Shown one piece after another: positions 1-7,300 of a DNA stretch of 12,900 bases (within the stretch, counting starts at the first letter, position 1; every line of letters begins with the position of its first letter). The notes beneath the pieces are model-generated. The model worked only from the letters and a program-made list of their open reading frames with translations, was not told the origin of the DNA and made no database searches. Position numbers and translations under genes: made by a program. Origin of the DNA: Coxiellaceae bacterium (GTDB lineage: Bacteria; Pseudomonadota; Gammaproteobacteria; UBA9339); NCBI GenBank assembly GCA_003142435.1, contig PLMI01000147.1:3651-16550 (forward strand), written 5' to 3'.

Positions 1-1
1 T

Positions 2-322
2 TTTAAAAGCATCATTGGTTTTTTTCACTATCAATCAGAATTAAATAAAAATTTTTATCCTTGTTCACTTATTAATGAGTTTACTCTTGATAAAAAGGGA
101 AATACGATAATTAAATATAAAACATTTGGTCATCGATGTGATTTCAGCATTAAACTTCATGATCTCTTTTTAGATAAACAACTACTAGAAAAATTTCACC
201 CTATAGAAATATCAAAAATAACATTTCTAGCCTTTGGTGAAATCTTCTTTTCCATTCCTGAAAACGAAAGAATAACAAAATTCAATCAAATTAAAGAAAA
301 AATTTTAAAAAATCATAATTAA
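2..322 (+). CDS. Hypothetical protein, 3' end only (5' end outside window)
   Basis: An open frame runs from the window edge for 106 codons to a TAA at 320-322, with no in-frame stop. I do not recognise the family. The visible C-terminal part is soluble-looking. It is rich in Phe, Ile and Lys, with a middle section reading like alternating strands (FTLDKKGNTIIKYKTFG), a hydrophobic stretch ITFLAFGEIFFSI and a basic, helical-looking tail ending KILKNHN. There is no membrane helix in this part. The stop lies 43 bases before the start of the VUT-family gene on the same strand, so the two could share a transcript, although a promoter candidate overlaps this gene's 3' end. Its base composition is as AT-rich as its neighbour. 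That it is coding rests on frame openness, sensible amino-acid use and the stop placed just before the next gene. Confidence 0.6.
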   Translation, partial: FKSIIGFFHYQSELNKNFYPCSLINEFTLDKKGNTIIKYKTFGHRCDFSIKLHDLFLDKQLLEKFHPIEISKITFLAFGEIFFSIPENERITKFNQIKEKILKNHN

Positions 323-333
323 ATTTCTATAAT
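305..333 (+). promoter_or_regulatory. Candidate sigma-70 promoter for the VUT-family gene
   Basis: TATAAT at 328-333 matches the -10 consensus perfectly. TTAAAA at 305-310 matches four of six -35 positions, and the spacer is 17 bases. Transcription would start near 340, giving a leader of about 25 bases, too short for a riboswitch. The -35 element lies inside the end of the upstream gene. In DNA this AT-rich a TATAAT can arise by chance, so this is a suggestion only. Confidence 0.35.
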
Positions 334-365
334 CATTATTTTAGTAAATTAATTTAGGAGCAATA

Positions 366-1097
366 ATGCAAATTAAAGAGCAAAGTATAAAAACATGTAC
401 TCAGGCAAAAGTACTTCCTCAAAAATTTGTTTTCAGCACTCAACATAAATTTTTTGTAACACTGACTATGTTATATCTTACAATATCTTTAGCTTGCGAT
501 ATTGTTGCCTATAAACAGGTCAGTATTGGGAATTTAATCAGTGTAGGATCTGCTTTTATTTTTCCATTACTCTATGTACTTTCCGACACTTCAACAGAAG
601 TTTTTGGTGAAAAAGCAACTAGACTTGTAATATGGATACATACAGGATGCGATTGTGTATTTACCTACCTAATACTTTATTTAATTCACCTCCCATCCCC
701 TTCTAATTGGCACTTACAAGATGCCTATAATCAAATACTAGATCCTATGGCGCGTTTATATGTAGCAGGAATAATTGGCTCACTAGGTAGCAGTTTTATA
801 AACATAAATATTTTATCTAGATGGAAGGTCTTAACAAAAGGAAAATTTTTTTGGTTACGCAGTATAGGATCAACAAGTATAGGCATTTTGTCATATACTG
901 TTTTAACTGATCTAATCGCCTTCAGTAAAACATTTAATACCGCCGATTTATTACAGGTCACATTATTGAATATTGTCTCTAACATATCTTTTGCTGTTAT
1001 ATACACTGGCATTGCAACTTTTCTGGTAAAGTTTTTAAAATCAAGACTATGTATAGATACTTATGAAAACACTAATTTCAATCCGTTTAAAGTTTAA
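366..1097 (+). CDS. VUT-family membrane transporter (YhhQ-like, probable queuosine-precursor uptake)
   Basis: A 243-residue polytopic inner-membrane protein with about six hydrophobic helices, near residues 29-47, 58-74, 87-108, 128-148, 167-188 and 196-224. Two stretches are diagnostic of the VUT/YhhQ family (COG1738): FPLLYVLSDTSTEVFG at 66-81 and KGKFFWLRSIGST at 158-170. E. coli YhhQ, about 220 residues, imports queuosine precursors (preQ0/preQ1) used for tRNA wobble modification. This protein has a slightly longer polar N-terminus of about 28 residues. The ATG at 366 is well supported by AGGAG at 356-360, five bases upstream. No queuosine genes and no preQ1 riboswitch are visible nearby. 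Family membership is clear from the sequence. The exact substrate is inferred, because VUT paralogues within one genome may differ in specificity. I therefore give no gene symbol. The long antisense frame inside it is a shadow. Confidence 0.88.
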   Translation: MQIKEQSIKTCTQAKVLPQKFVFSTQHKFFVTLTMLYLTISLACDIVAYKQVSIGNLISVGSAFIFPLLYVLSDTSTEVFGEKATRLVIWIHTGCDCVFTYLILYLIHLPSPSNWHLQDAYNQILDPMARLYVAGIIGSLGSSFININILSRWKVLTKGKFFWLRSIGSTSIGILSYTVLTDLIAFSKTFNTADLLQVTLLNIVSNISFAVIYTGIATFLVKFLKSRLCIDTYENTNFNPFKV

Positions 1098-1540
1098 ATC
1101 ATGAAATATCTGCGAGAAAAATAGTAGGGTAAAATCTCGACTTGGGACATACTAGAAGCAATTAATTAGCGTAGATGTTTCGCTTCTCTTTTTAGCGCCT
1201 TATCTCGAATGTACCAAGTCGAGATTTGCCGCCTTCTCCGTAGGCTGTCGCCAAATTGAATTTATTATAAAAAGTTTGATTTGTTTGAAATCATGTTAAC
1301 CAAAGTTCGTATAAGACTGTACCCTGTGGTTTTAAAAAATAGGATAGTGTAGTCAGACTATATGCACCAAAGCAATGATGTTTTTACAAATAAAAATAGG
1401 AGATTAATCTGGGCTATCGCTTACGTTGCCAACTCGCCAGTTGCGTGCTATTTTACCCATCATAGGTACTATTGATTGGGATGTTTTGCCGATGGTCCTA
1501 TATTTTTTTACAACACAACTTAAAATAGTAAGGAGCGCTT
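1098..1540. other. Gene-free gap of 443 bases with repeat-like patches
   Basis: No convincing gene is present on either strand; the longest ATG-started frame I followed is 19 codons. The gap holds the inverted-repeat element at 1132-1227, a perfect 10-base palindrome (AGATTAATCT) at 1401-1410, a small stem-loop CAACT-CGCC-AGTTG at 1430-1443, and the palindromic TAGTCAGACTA near 1352-1364. Two patches, about 1185-1255 and 1411-1500, look less AT-rich than the rest, as imported or repeated pieces might. I found no strong terminator for the VUT gene and no convincing promoter for the secreted-protein gene that follows. Confidence 0.5.
1132..1227. repeat. Inverted-repeat element with 19-base arms (MITE-like or long hairpin)
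   Basis: The left arm at 1132-1150 (AAATCTCGACTTGGGACAT) and the right arm at 1209-1227 are reverse complements at 18 of 19 positions, including 14 consecutive bases. The 58-base interior contains a second short inverted pair, AGAAGC at 1154-1159 and GCTTCT at 1182-1187, so the transcript could fold into a two-tier hairpin. It begins about 35 bases after the VUT-family stop. No T-run follows the right arm on either strand, so it is not a classic intrinsic terminator. No obvious target-site duplication flanks it. A small non-autonomous mobile element, a REP-type repeat or an mRNA 3'-end structure are all possible. The inverted repeat is directly visible; its nature is inferred. Confidence 0.7.
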
Positions 1541-2014
1541 ATGATTAATCTAAAATTACTAATTGTTATTGCAGTATCTTTCTTTGCTTCAACAGTAGCA
1601 TTAGCCGAGAAGTTTTCTCTAACATGCCCAAGTCCTAGCACAATTAAAATAACGACCAATACTGATCCATACTATTCTGATCCTTATGCATGGATAGGAC
1701 CTAATGTGAAAAACTTTTATACTATTACAGCACCTCAACAAGGAAATCAGATATTAGGTGATTTAACTGGAACTAAAGTAGATCACGCTAAGAACTCGGA
1801 CAACTACAACCTTTTGTGCATGTACCCATCTAACGCAACCACTACGAGAATATCTTTACCTCCCAATACTGGTTATGTTGGCTATAGAGTTTTAAGCTGG
1901 ACTAATGGATATTGCATAGCAACAAAAGATGGCTTTATATGTGGATTCAATACTGATGCTAAAGCTGTGAAAACCAATAGCCCTAAGCCAATTGACCATC
2001 AAGCTAAATTGTGA
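1541..2014 (+). CDS. Small secreted protein with four cysteines, possibly truncated by nonsense mutation
   Basis: A 157-residue protein with a clear Sec signal peptide: a Lys at position 5, a hydrophobic core LLIVIAVSFFASTV and a cleavage site after ALA at 20-22. The mature part begins EKFSLTCPSPSTIKI and has cysteines at 29, 93, 125 and 134, enough for two disulfides, so it is probably periplasmic or exported. It has many Tyr, Asn, Thr and Pro residues and three Trp, which suggests a compact beta-rich fold. I do not recognise the family with confidence; an N-terminal CPSPSTI motif after a signal peptide occurs in small secreted proteins of unknown function. The start is supported by TAAGGAG at 1529-1535, five bases before the ATG. 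The TGA stop at 2012-2014 is followed by 70 in-frame sense codons (next entry), so the intact ancestor was probably longer. Confidence 0.8.
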   Translation: MINLKLLIVIAVSFFASTVALAEKFSLTCPSPSTIKITTNTDPYYSDPYAWIGPNVKNFYTITAPQQGNQILGDLTGTKVDHAKNSDNYNLLCMYPSNATTTRISLPPNTGYVGYRVLSWTNGYCIATKDGFICGFNTDAKAVKTNSPKPIDHQAKL

Positions 2015-2227
2015 GAGAGATTAGCTAAAGCGAATACAACTTTTAAAACTATAGTGAAATCTTTAGAAGATGCTAATAAAAAGTTGGTCGACTTTAAGTT
2101 GCGTATGCAGAAATTGTATCTTCGACATAAAAAGCAACATAAATCGTTTCTACATTTGAAAAATCTAATGATTTACCTGGTAAAATTTCTAGGCTTAGAA
2201 ATGTCGCAGAACTATACATATAAATAA
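2015..2227 (+). pseudogene. In-frame extension of the secreted protein beyond its TGA
   Basis: In the same frame as the preceding gene, 70 sense codons follow the TGA up to TAA at 2225-2227. The translation begins ERLAKANTTFKTIVKSLEDANKK, a heptad-like, Lys-rich helical stretch, followed by a basic segment (RHKKQHKS) and a hydrophobic patch near LMIYLVKFLG. It joins naturally to the upstream C-terminus (HQAKL, then TGA, then ERLAKA). The only internal ATGs have no ribosome site, so a separate gene is unlikely. A single C-to-T change from CGA (Arg) would create the TGA and would restore a 228-residue protein if reverted. Readthrough, or a frame that is open by chance, cannot be excluded from one sequence. 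Confidence 0.5.
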
Positions 2228-2277
2228 TTTTTCACTCTCCATAATTATAAATTAAAATCCGACTCTTAAATAACTTC

Positions 2278-2889
2278 TTACAAGTTGGATCTGAGAGTGG
2301 ATTGAAACATTTTAGAATGTTGAATTTTTCTGACCAGATCGGTTAAAGCGCTGTTAAATCCTTGTTGCAAAAGATCCTCAGGTGGGAAACCTTCAACTAT
2401 AATTTTACCTCTACCTACAATATGCTCTTGCCATATTTTTTTATTGTTCACATTGTCATATATATAATCATTTGTTGTAATTTCTAATATATATGTTCCT
2501 TTCCATAATCCCATTATCGATTTAGGTGCCATACTATCAATTTCACAATTAAAACGATATCGATAATCTTCTGCATTTGTAATTTCAGAATTCATTTGTT
2601 GCAGACCATCCTGAATTGCACTTTTTACAATGTATGCTATTGGTTCCTCAGAAACATATCCTCCTGACATTGTCATTCCATATATATTTACTTTATGAAA
2701 TATGAAGTTGGGATTATTTACATCTCTTTTATCATCTACCATCACCGCAATCTCTTTTTTTTGTTTACTCTGGTAAACCTCTTCCTTAGGTTCACTTAAT
2801 TTATAATTTAAATAAATTTTATCATTAGTAAGCGCACAACCACTAAGGCAGCAACCACATATAACAACAAACATTAGCAATTTTTTCAT
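2278..2889 (-). CDS. YajG-like outer-membrane lipoprotein, paralogue 1
   Basis: A 203-residue lipoprotein precursor. It has a Lys-Lys N-terminus, a hydrophobic core and lipobox LSGC with the acylated Cys at 18; residue +2 is Ala, so outer-membrane sorting is expected. The layout resembles the YajG family (about 190 residues): an early strand with EIAVMVDDKRD at 46-56, a helix EEPIAYIVKSAIQDGLQQMN at 81-100, two mid-length strands, then GRGKI at 159-163 and a C-terminal helix ALTDLVRKIQHSKMF at 181-195. YajG itself has no well-defined role. It lies 33 bases downstream of a clear paralogue, to which it is similar over nearly its full length, so the pair is very likely one operon made by duplication. 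The ribosome site is weak (AAAGAAG just before the ATG). No GC-rich terminator hairpin is visible in the 50 bases between its stop and the convergent frame. Confidence 0.82.
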   Translation of the reverse strand: MKKLLMFVVICGCCLSGCALTNDKIYLNYKLSEPKEEVYQSKQKKEIAVMVDDKRDVNNPNFIFHKVNIYGMTMSGGYVSEEPIAYIVKSAIQDGLQQMNSEITNAEDYRYRFNCEIDSMAPKSIMGLWKGTYILEITTNDYIYDNVNNKKIWQEHIVGRGKIIVEGFPPEDLLQQGFNSALTDLVRKIQHSKMFQSTLRSNL

Positions 2890-2922
2890 TTTCTTCTTTA
2901 CAATTTTATAAATTTACTCTAA

Positions 2923-3522
2923 CTAATTAGATAACCGAAATATTCTTGACCTTTGTGTTTTACGAATTAAATCAGTAATAGCAAGACAAAAAGCATTTTT
3001 TATCTCATTTGTACTATTTCCACTTCCAAAAAAATTATTTATTTTACCTCGTCCTGTTAGATTTTCTTCCCATATTACTCTACCAAGTTTATTATCAAAC
3101 AAATAATTGGTAACATTTATTTCCACAATGAGATCTTTTATAAACAGATTAGATACATTTTTGTAGTTGACGTCATTAATATCGCAAACAAACTCATATC
3201 TTGAGCTATTTACGCCAACTACATTATAATTCATTTGCTTAAAACCATCATAAAAACCTTTTTTTAAAATACTACTTATCGGTTCTTCAGCTATATATCC
3301 CCCTTCTACTGAAGTATTCTGATAAGGGCCAGAATTTTGTAAAATTAACCTATTATCGATAGGGTCTCGTTTATCATCTACTGTAACAGCAATTTTTTGG
3401 TGATGCTCATTTTGATAAATTTTTTCTTTCGGCGCATCTAATTTATAATTTAATTGCAATTGTTTATAAGATGCGCAGCCACCTATAAAACAACATAATA
3501 ATATTAATAATAATTTTCTCAT
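2923..3522 (-). CDS. YajG-like outer-membrane lipoprotein, paralogue 2
   Basis: A 199-residue lipoprotein precursor with lipobox IGGC (acylated Cys at 16, Ala at +2), so outer-membrane sorting is expected. It shares with the next gene a series of aligned blocks: LNYKL near 24-28 and PKEKIYQ at 31-37, KIAVTVDDKRD at 43-53, GGYIAEEPI at 74-82, GRGKI at 157-161 and AITDLIRKTQRSRIF at 181-195. The segments between the blocks differ strongly, including an NNFFGSGNST loop at 162-171. This points to an old duplication with conserved core strands and variable loops. The start is supported by GAGAGG (minus strand of 3531-3536), eight bases before the ATG. It is the promoter-proximal member of the pair; 145 bases separate it from the membrane-anchored gene upstream. 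The function is unknown. Assignment to the YajG type is by layout and motif order. Confidence 0.82.
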   Translation of the reverse strand: MRKLLLILLCCFIGGCASYKQLQLNYKLDAPKEKIYQNEHHQKIAVTVDDKRDPIDNRLILQNSGPYQNTSVEGGYIAEEPISSILKKGFYDGFKQMNYNVVGVNSSRYEFVCDINDVNYKNVSNLFIKDLIVEINVTNYLFDNKLGRVIWEENLTGRGKINNFFGSGNSTNEIKNAFCLAITDLIRKTQRSRIFRLSN

Positions 3523-3584
3523 CTTAATATCCTCTCATCTAACAAATTATTATTACTACATTTATATGGGCTTGATGGTTCATA

Positions 3585-3614
3585 ATTTAACTTAAGCATA
3601 GATTGTAATTTCAA
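3585..3614 (-). promoter_or_regulatory. Weak promoter candidate for the lipoprotein pair
   Basis: On the minus strand TTGAAA (3609-3614) and TTAAAT (3585-3590) are separated by 18 bases, with five of six and four of six consensus matches. The position fits a leader of about 55-60 bases before the first lipoprotein ATG. The surrounding DNA is very AT-rich, so chance matches are likely. Confidence 0.22.
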
Positions 3615-3662
3615 ACACTTGTAATTTGTGAGTAATATTCTAATAAAAAAATAAGCATAGAT
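3593..3662. repeat. Pair of 11-base direct repeats upstream of the lipoprotein genes
   Basis: TAAGCATAGAT occurs at 3593-3603 and again at 3652-3662, 59 bases apart. A second short pair, TTGTAATTT, lies between them at 3604-3612 and 3620-3628. The first copy falls within the spacer of the promoter candidate above. They could be operator sites or traces of a small duplication. Confidence 0.35.
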
Positions 3663-3667
3663 AACCA

Positions 3668-4342
3668 CTATTGTAAGTTTAAAATATTAATTATACTTGC
3701 ATCTTTAAAGGAGTGCTCAGAATTAATTATAATAACATAAAAACTTTGGTGCCCTTTGTAGAGCAAAAATACTGTAGGTGAAAATGAAGTTTTATAAGGC
3801 TTGTCCGTATAATCAAAAACAATTTGCTGTTCCCCTTTTTCGTTGCTGAATGACATTTTGTCTATTGTGCCATAAAATCCCTTATAATTAGCTCCTGAAA
3901 AAGTTCCATCTATTTTAGATAAACCATCTAGGTTTATACTCATAGCATTATGAAAAGCAGCAGTATACTTCACTGAAACCGGCATACTACTCTGAGAATC
4001 TAAGATTACTCCACGAACTCTAATATCACTAAAATCAACATGCTGGTTAACAGCGATTTTGCTTAGACTTGCATTTGCCATGTCTTTAAATTCCCATATA
4101 ACTATGGGATACATATTACCATCTTGATAGTAATGAAAAATGTTACGATTATCATGTTTTTTAACTTCGCTATAGCAGACAGAATAACCTGATGGATCTA
4201 TATTATCTCTGATAATCTTTTTAAAAAACCACATATATTGCTTACATATTGAGTCATTAAAAGAATAGCAATACGTCCTGTAAACAAAATAAACAAAACA
4301 ACAAATTATTGCTATTATTATAATTTTTTTTACTTTATTCAT
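3668..4342 (-). CDS. Membrane-anchored hypothetical protein, possible partner or immunity protein of the YD-repeat giant
   Basis: A 224-residue protein with a basic N-terminus (MNKVKK) and one hydrophobic helix at about 7-22, most likely an uncleaved anchor that leaves some 200 residues in the periplasm. There is no lipobox, since the helix cysteines at 14 and 15 lack the Gly/Ala-Cys context. Cysteines at 25, 33 and 56 lie just after the anchor. The rest looks beta-rich, with strands such as YPIVIWEF (78-85), IRVRGVILD (107-115), QQIVFDYTD (172-180), TVFLLYKG (190-197) and FYVIIINSE (201-209). I do not recognise the family. It starts 32 bases after the stop of the giant YD-repeat gene, with a short TAGAG ribosome-site-like sequence four bases before the ATG, so co-transcription is likely. 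That position is where immunity genes follow polymorphic toxins. The immunity role is inference from position only. Confidence 0.75.
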   Translation of the reverse strand: MNKVKKIIIIAIICCFVYFVYRTYCYSFNDSICKQYMWFFKKIIRDNIDPSGYSVCYSEVKKHDNRNIFHYYQDGNMYPIVIWEFKDMANASLSKIAVNQHVDFSDIRVRGVILDSQSSMPVSVKYTAAFHNAMSINLDGLSKIDGTFSGANYKGFYGTIDKMSFSNEKGEQQIVFDYTDKPYKTSFSPTVFLLYKGHQSFYVIIINSEHSFKDASIINILNLQ

Positions 4343-4374
4343 AACGCTCTAACTATTCTATCAGCATTGCTTTA

Positions 4375-7300
4375 TCATGGGAAAAACGGTAGAGGTTTTA
4401 ATACCTGAAACGTTGGAAAAGCTGCTGATGGATTCATAGGGACATTACCAACCTGACTTATAATATCCGGAAGTGAAATTGGTTTATAGTAAAACGTCAC
4501 TCCAGCTGAAGAACCAAACCATGGAACTGATACATCGATTATATTTCGACCATCGAGGGTAGAACCAAAAGACAACATGCTTGTACCGTAAGTAATTGAG
4601 CCATCCATACCCGCAGAAACATTAAAAAATGTACCTTCCTTGACAACGCTAAGCGGTTTTTCGCTCTGAAGATCAATAATTTCTTCAGTACTATCATTGC
4701 CCACACTTATGGTTTTCATATAGTAGCCATCAACTTGCAAAGCATCAGAAGTAAATAAAGGCTCATTGCTCTTTCCTACTATCGTATCACTAAAGGTAGA
4801 CGTCCCTGCAGTGCTTGCATTTCCACTTCCAAACATTGAACTTTTAGATGTGCCAGGATTTACGCAGCCAGTTTGCACAATAGAGCTTGGATAATAAGTT
4901 CCAGTTGCGCTCGGATACGCAGTCATTCTGTATGGATCCGAAATGTTTACACCTTGCCACGCAAGCGCTGCTTGCTGATTTAGACCGCCGTAGTACGCAG
5001 AACTCATTCCCATATCACGCATTATCATAGTCTCATCACTGCTTGGCATATATGATGGCGCAAGAGAAGTTGGAGCTGCTGCCTCTGAAAACTCTGGCGC
5101 ATTAGCCGCGCTAGCATTCTTTGCTATTATCTCACTTGTTGCTGCAGTAGTAAAAACATTTTGTGGGGCAAGTGCTTGTGAGACTCCACTTGCGATGGCA
5201 TTGTTGCCTCCAGAATCACTTGTCCCTACAGTAGTCATGCTTATTGAGGCTTGATTGGCTGCTTTTCTATAGCTTGGACTTTCAAAAAATGCCTGATTTG
5301 CTGCTATTTTTGTACTGTTTTGATTTGTCATTAGAGCTGTTTGCTGCCCTTTTTGTTTCTGCTCTGCCGCGTACGGAGCGGTTGCATCCGCCGCATAATT
5401 ACCAGCATAAGTCGCTGCAACATTTGCAACATCTAACGGTTTTCCTGCTATTGCATCTATTGCTGTTGTTGCTAATGTTTGACCAGCCGCTTCCACCGCA
5501 GGGCCTGCACCCTTAAGTTGAGCCCCGGTTAATGCTCCTACCACTTGCGAAGCTATCGCGCTTAAATCTATTTTGTTGGTCATCCCCAACGCCAGCGCAG
5601 TAACTTGAGAAGTGGTCGCCGTGCATGCCGCCGTATATGCCGTCGCCAAATTGGCTTCGCCTATTGTTTCTCCCATTGCTTTGCCTATGCTAACACCAAA
5701 CGCTGTTCCTGCTCCAAGCGCAGCTCCAGTTACAGCTCCTTCTTCCAGCATGCTTGTAAAAGAAAAACTGTCCTGACTGCTAAATACCCCTATTGCAAGT
5801 CCCTGGGTTACTATGCTTGCTGCCATTCCTGCTGTGATACCAATTCCTACACTTGCAGCCACGGCTGAAAATGTCAAACTAGCTCCACCGGTTGGCGCTG
5901 CCAATGCAACTCCCACTGCCACAACAACAACAGTAACCACTACATCCACAATCTCCTCAAAAAAACTATGGTGTTTCTGCGGCGGTTGCGGGGTCTTTAA
6001 GTGTGGATACAATGATCCTATAATAAGGCTTTCGAGTTTTTGATATGGTATTGAAGCAACACTAGAATTTATTGAAGGAACCAAAGCAGGAATTTTCAAA
6101 GTCATGCCGACAGAAAGTGCGTCAGTTGCATCGTAACCATTGGCAGCCGCTATTATCCCCGCATAACCTGCATAACCATAACATCTTTCTGAAATCGTTG
6201 AGAATGTGTCCCCTTCTAAAACTATTGCGCTGCCAGGACTTGGAGGCGGAAAGGTATCCGTTACCGGCTGAGCATATGATAAATCGATCTTGAGAGTCAC
6301 CCCGTCATGAAAATACACCCGATTTGTTTTGGGACTATAATGGGCAGAATAACTTCCCAAAACCGTTCTATCCGCTGCGTACAAATATATCGTTAAAGGA
6401 ACAGTGCCATCAGGGATTAGACCATGATCAGGCCACTTCATTAAAAGCTGTCCTGTAGTCGTGGGTGTATACAAAGCATTGTTATCTGCATTTTCATCCC
6501 CATGCACCCTTTCAGTGACACCATTTGAATCATATTGCTCGGTAACTTTACCTATGGGACCTGTACCGTTGCTGTTATGCCTGGTTCCGCTTATTTCTGC
6601 TAATTGTAACTCTTTAAATCTCGTATATTTTGATGTTAAATCATCTGTGTTACCAGAGAAGTTCATCACCTGATGAATTAATTGCCCCTCGTCTGTGTAT
6701 TGATCGAAAGTGCCATCAGACTTACTTCCATTTTCATTTTGCGTCACTTCTGTTTGCCAACCGTTGGCATTATATGTCGTAACACTTTCCTCATGCGTTG
6801 AAGCTTTATCATGTTTATGGCCATGGGATTCTGTATGAAAAGCTGGCCGGTCTTTAATGTAGTGTTGTAATCTATTAGCCCCATCATACACTCGCGTGGC
6901 AGCACCGGGTTTAAACTGATTAAAACATTCGTATACCGTGTCAGTTCTCACCAAAAGGCCATCATCGTCATATGTTAAAGTTGATGTATCAAATTGCCGT
7001 TCAGCGCCATAATATGTGTCTACATCTACTTGCGTTACGCGAAAATCACTTGCATAACCAAATGATTGCCCTTGATCTAAGTTGATTTTTATAATGCCAT
7101 CTGCACCCATAACGCCATCGTTTATCAGCACTCGATCTGCTGCATCATAAGTCCACCACGAGGTCCTGGTAGCAGTTCCATCAGATGCTTGCACAGTCAA
7201 TAAAACAGAACGACGATTGCCTTTTGGATCATAACTTATTTCAAATATTGAATTTAAATCTGTATTTCTAACAACCCTACCAACACTATCATAGTCAGTC

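Noticed and set aside
731..1012. 93-residue minus-strand frame inside the VUT-family gene
   Set aside because: It is fully antisense to a well-supported membrane protein, has no ribosome site, and its residues mirror the sense gene's codons.
1101..1347. Short ATG-started frames of 7-19 codons in the gene-free gap
   Set aside because: They lack ribosome sites and hydrophobic or other protein-like features, and are too short to support.
1472..1504. TTGATT and TATATT as a promoter for the secreted-protein gene
   Set aside because: The spacing of about 21 bases is too long and no better -10 lies at 16-18 bases.
2012..2014. TGA read as selenocysteine or Trp
   Set aside because: No selenocysteine-insertion-like hairpin is evident, TGA also ends the giant YD-repeat gene, and Trp is encoded by TGG there.
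2228..2277. Bidirectional terminator between the convergent genes
   Set aside because: Only a weak imperfect pairing (CCGACT with AGTTGG) is visible, with no GC-rich stem and no proper T-run.
5244..6673. Several plus-strand frames of 70-90 codons opposite the C-terminal part of the YD-repeat gene
   Set aside because: All are shadows with low-complexity Leu/Pro/His/Cys-rich translations caused by the Ala/Gly/Thr codons of the real gene on the other strand.
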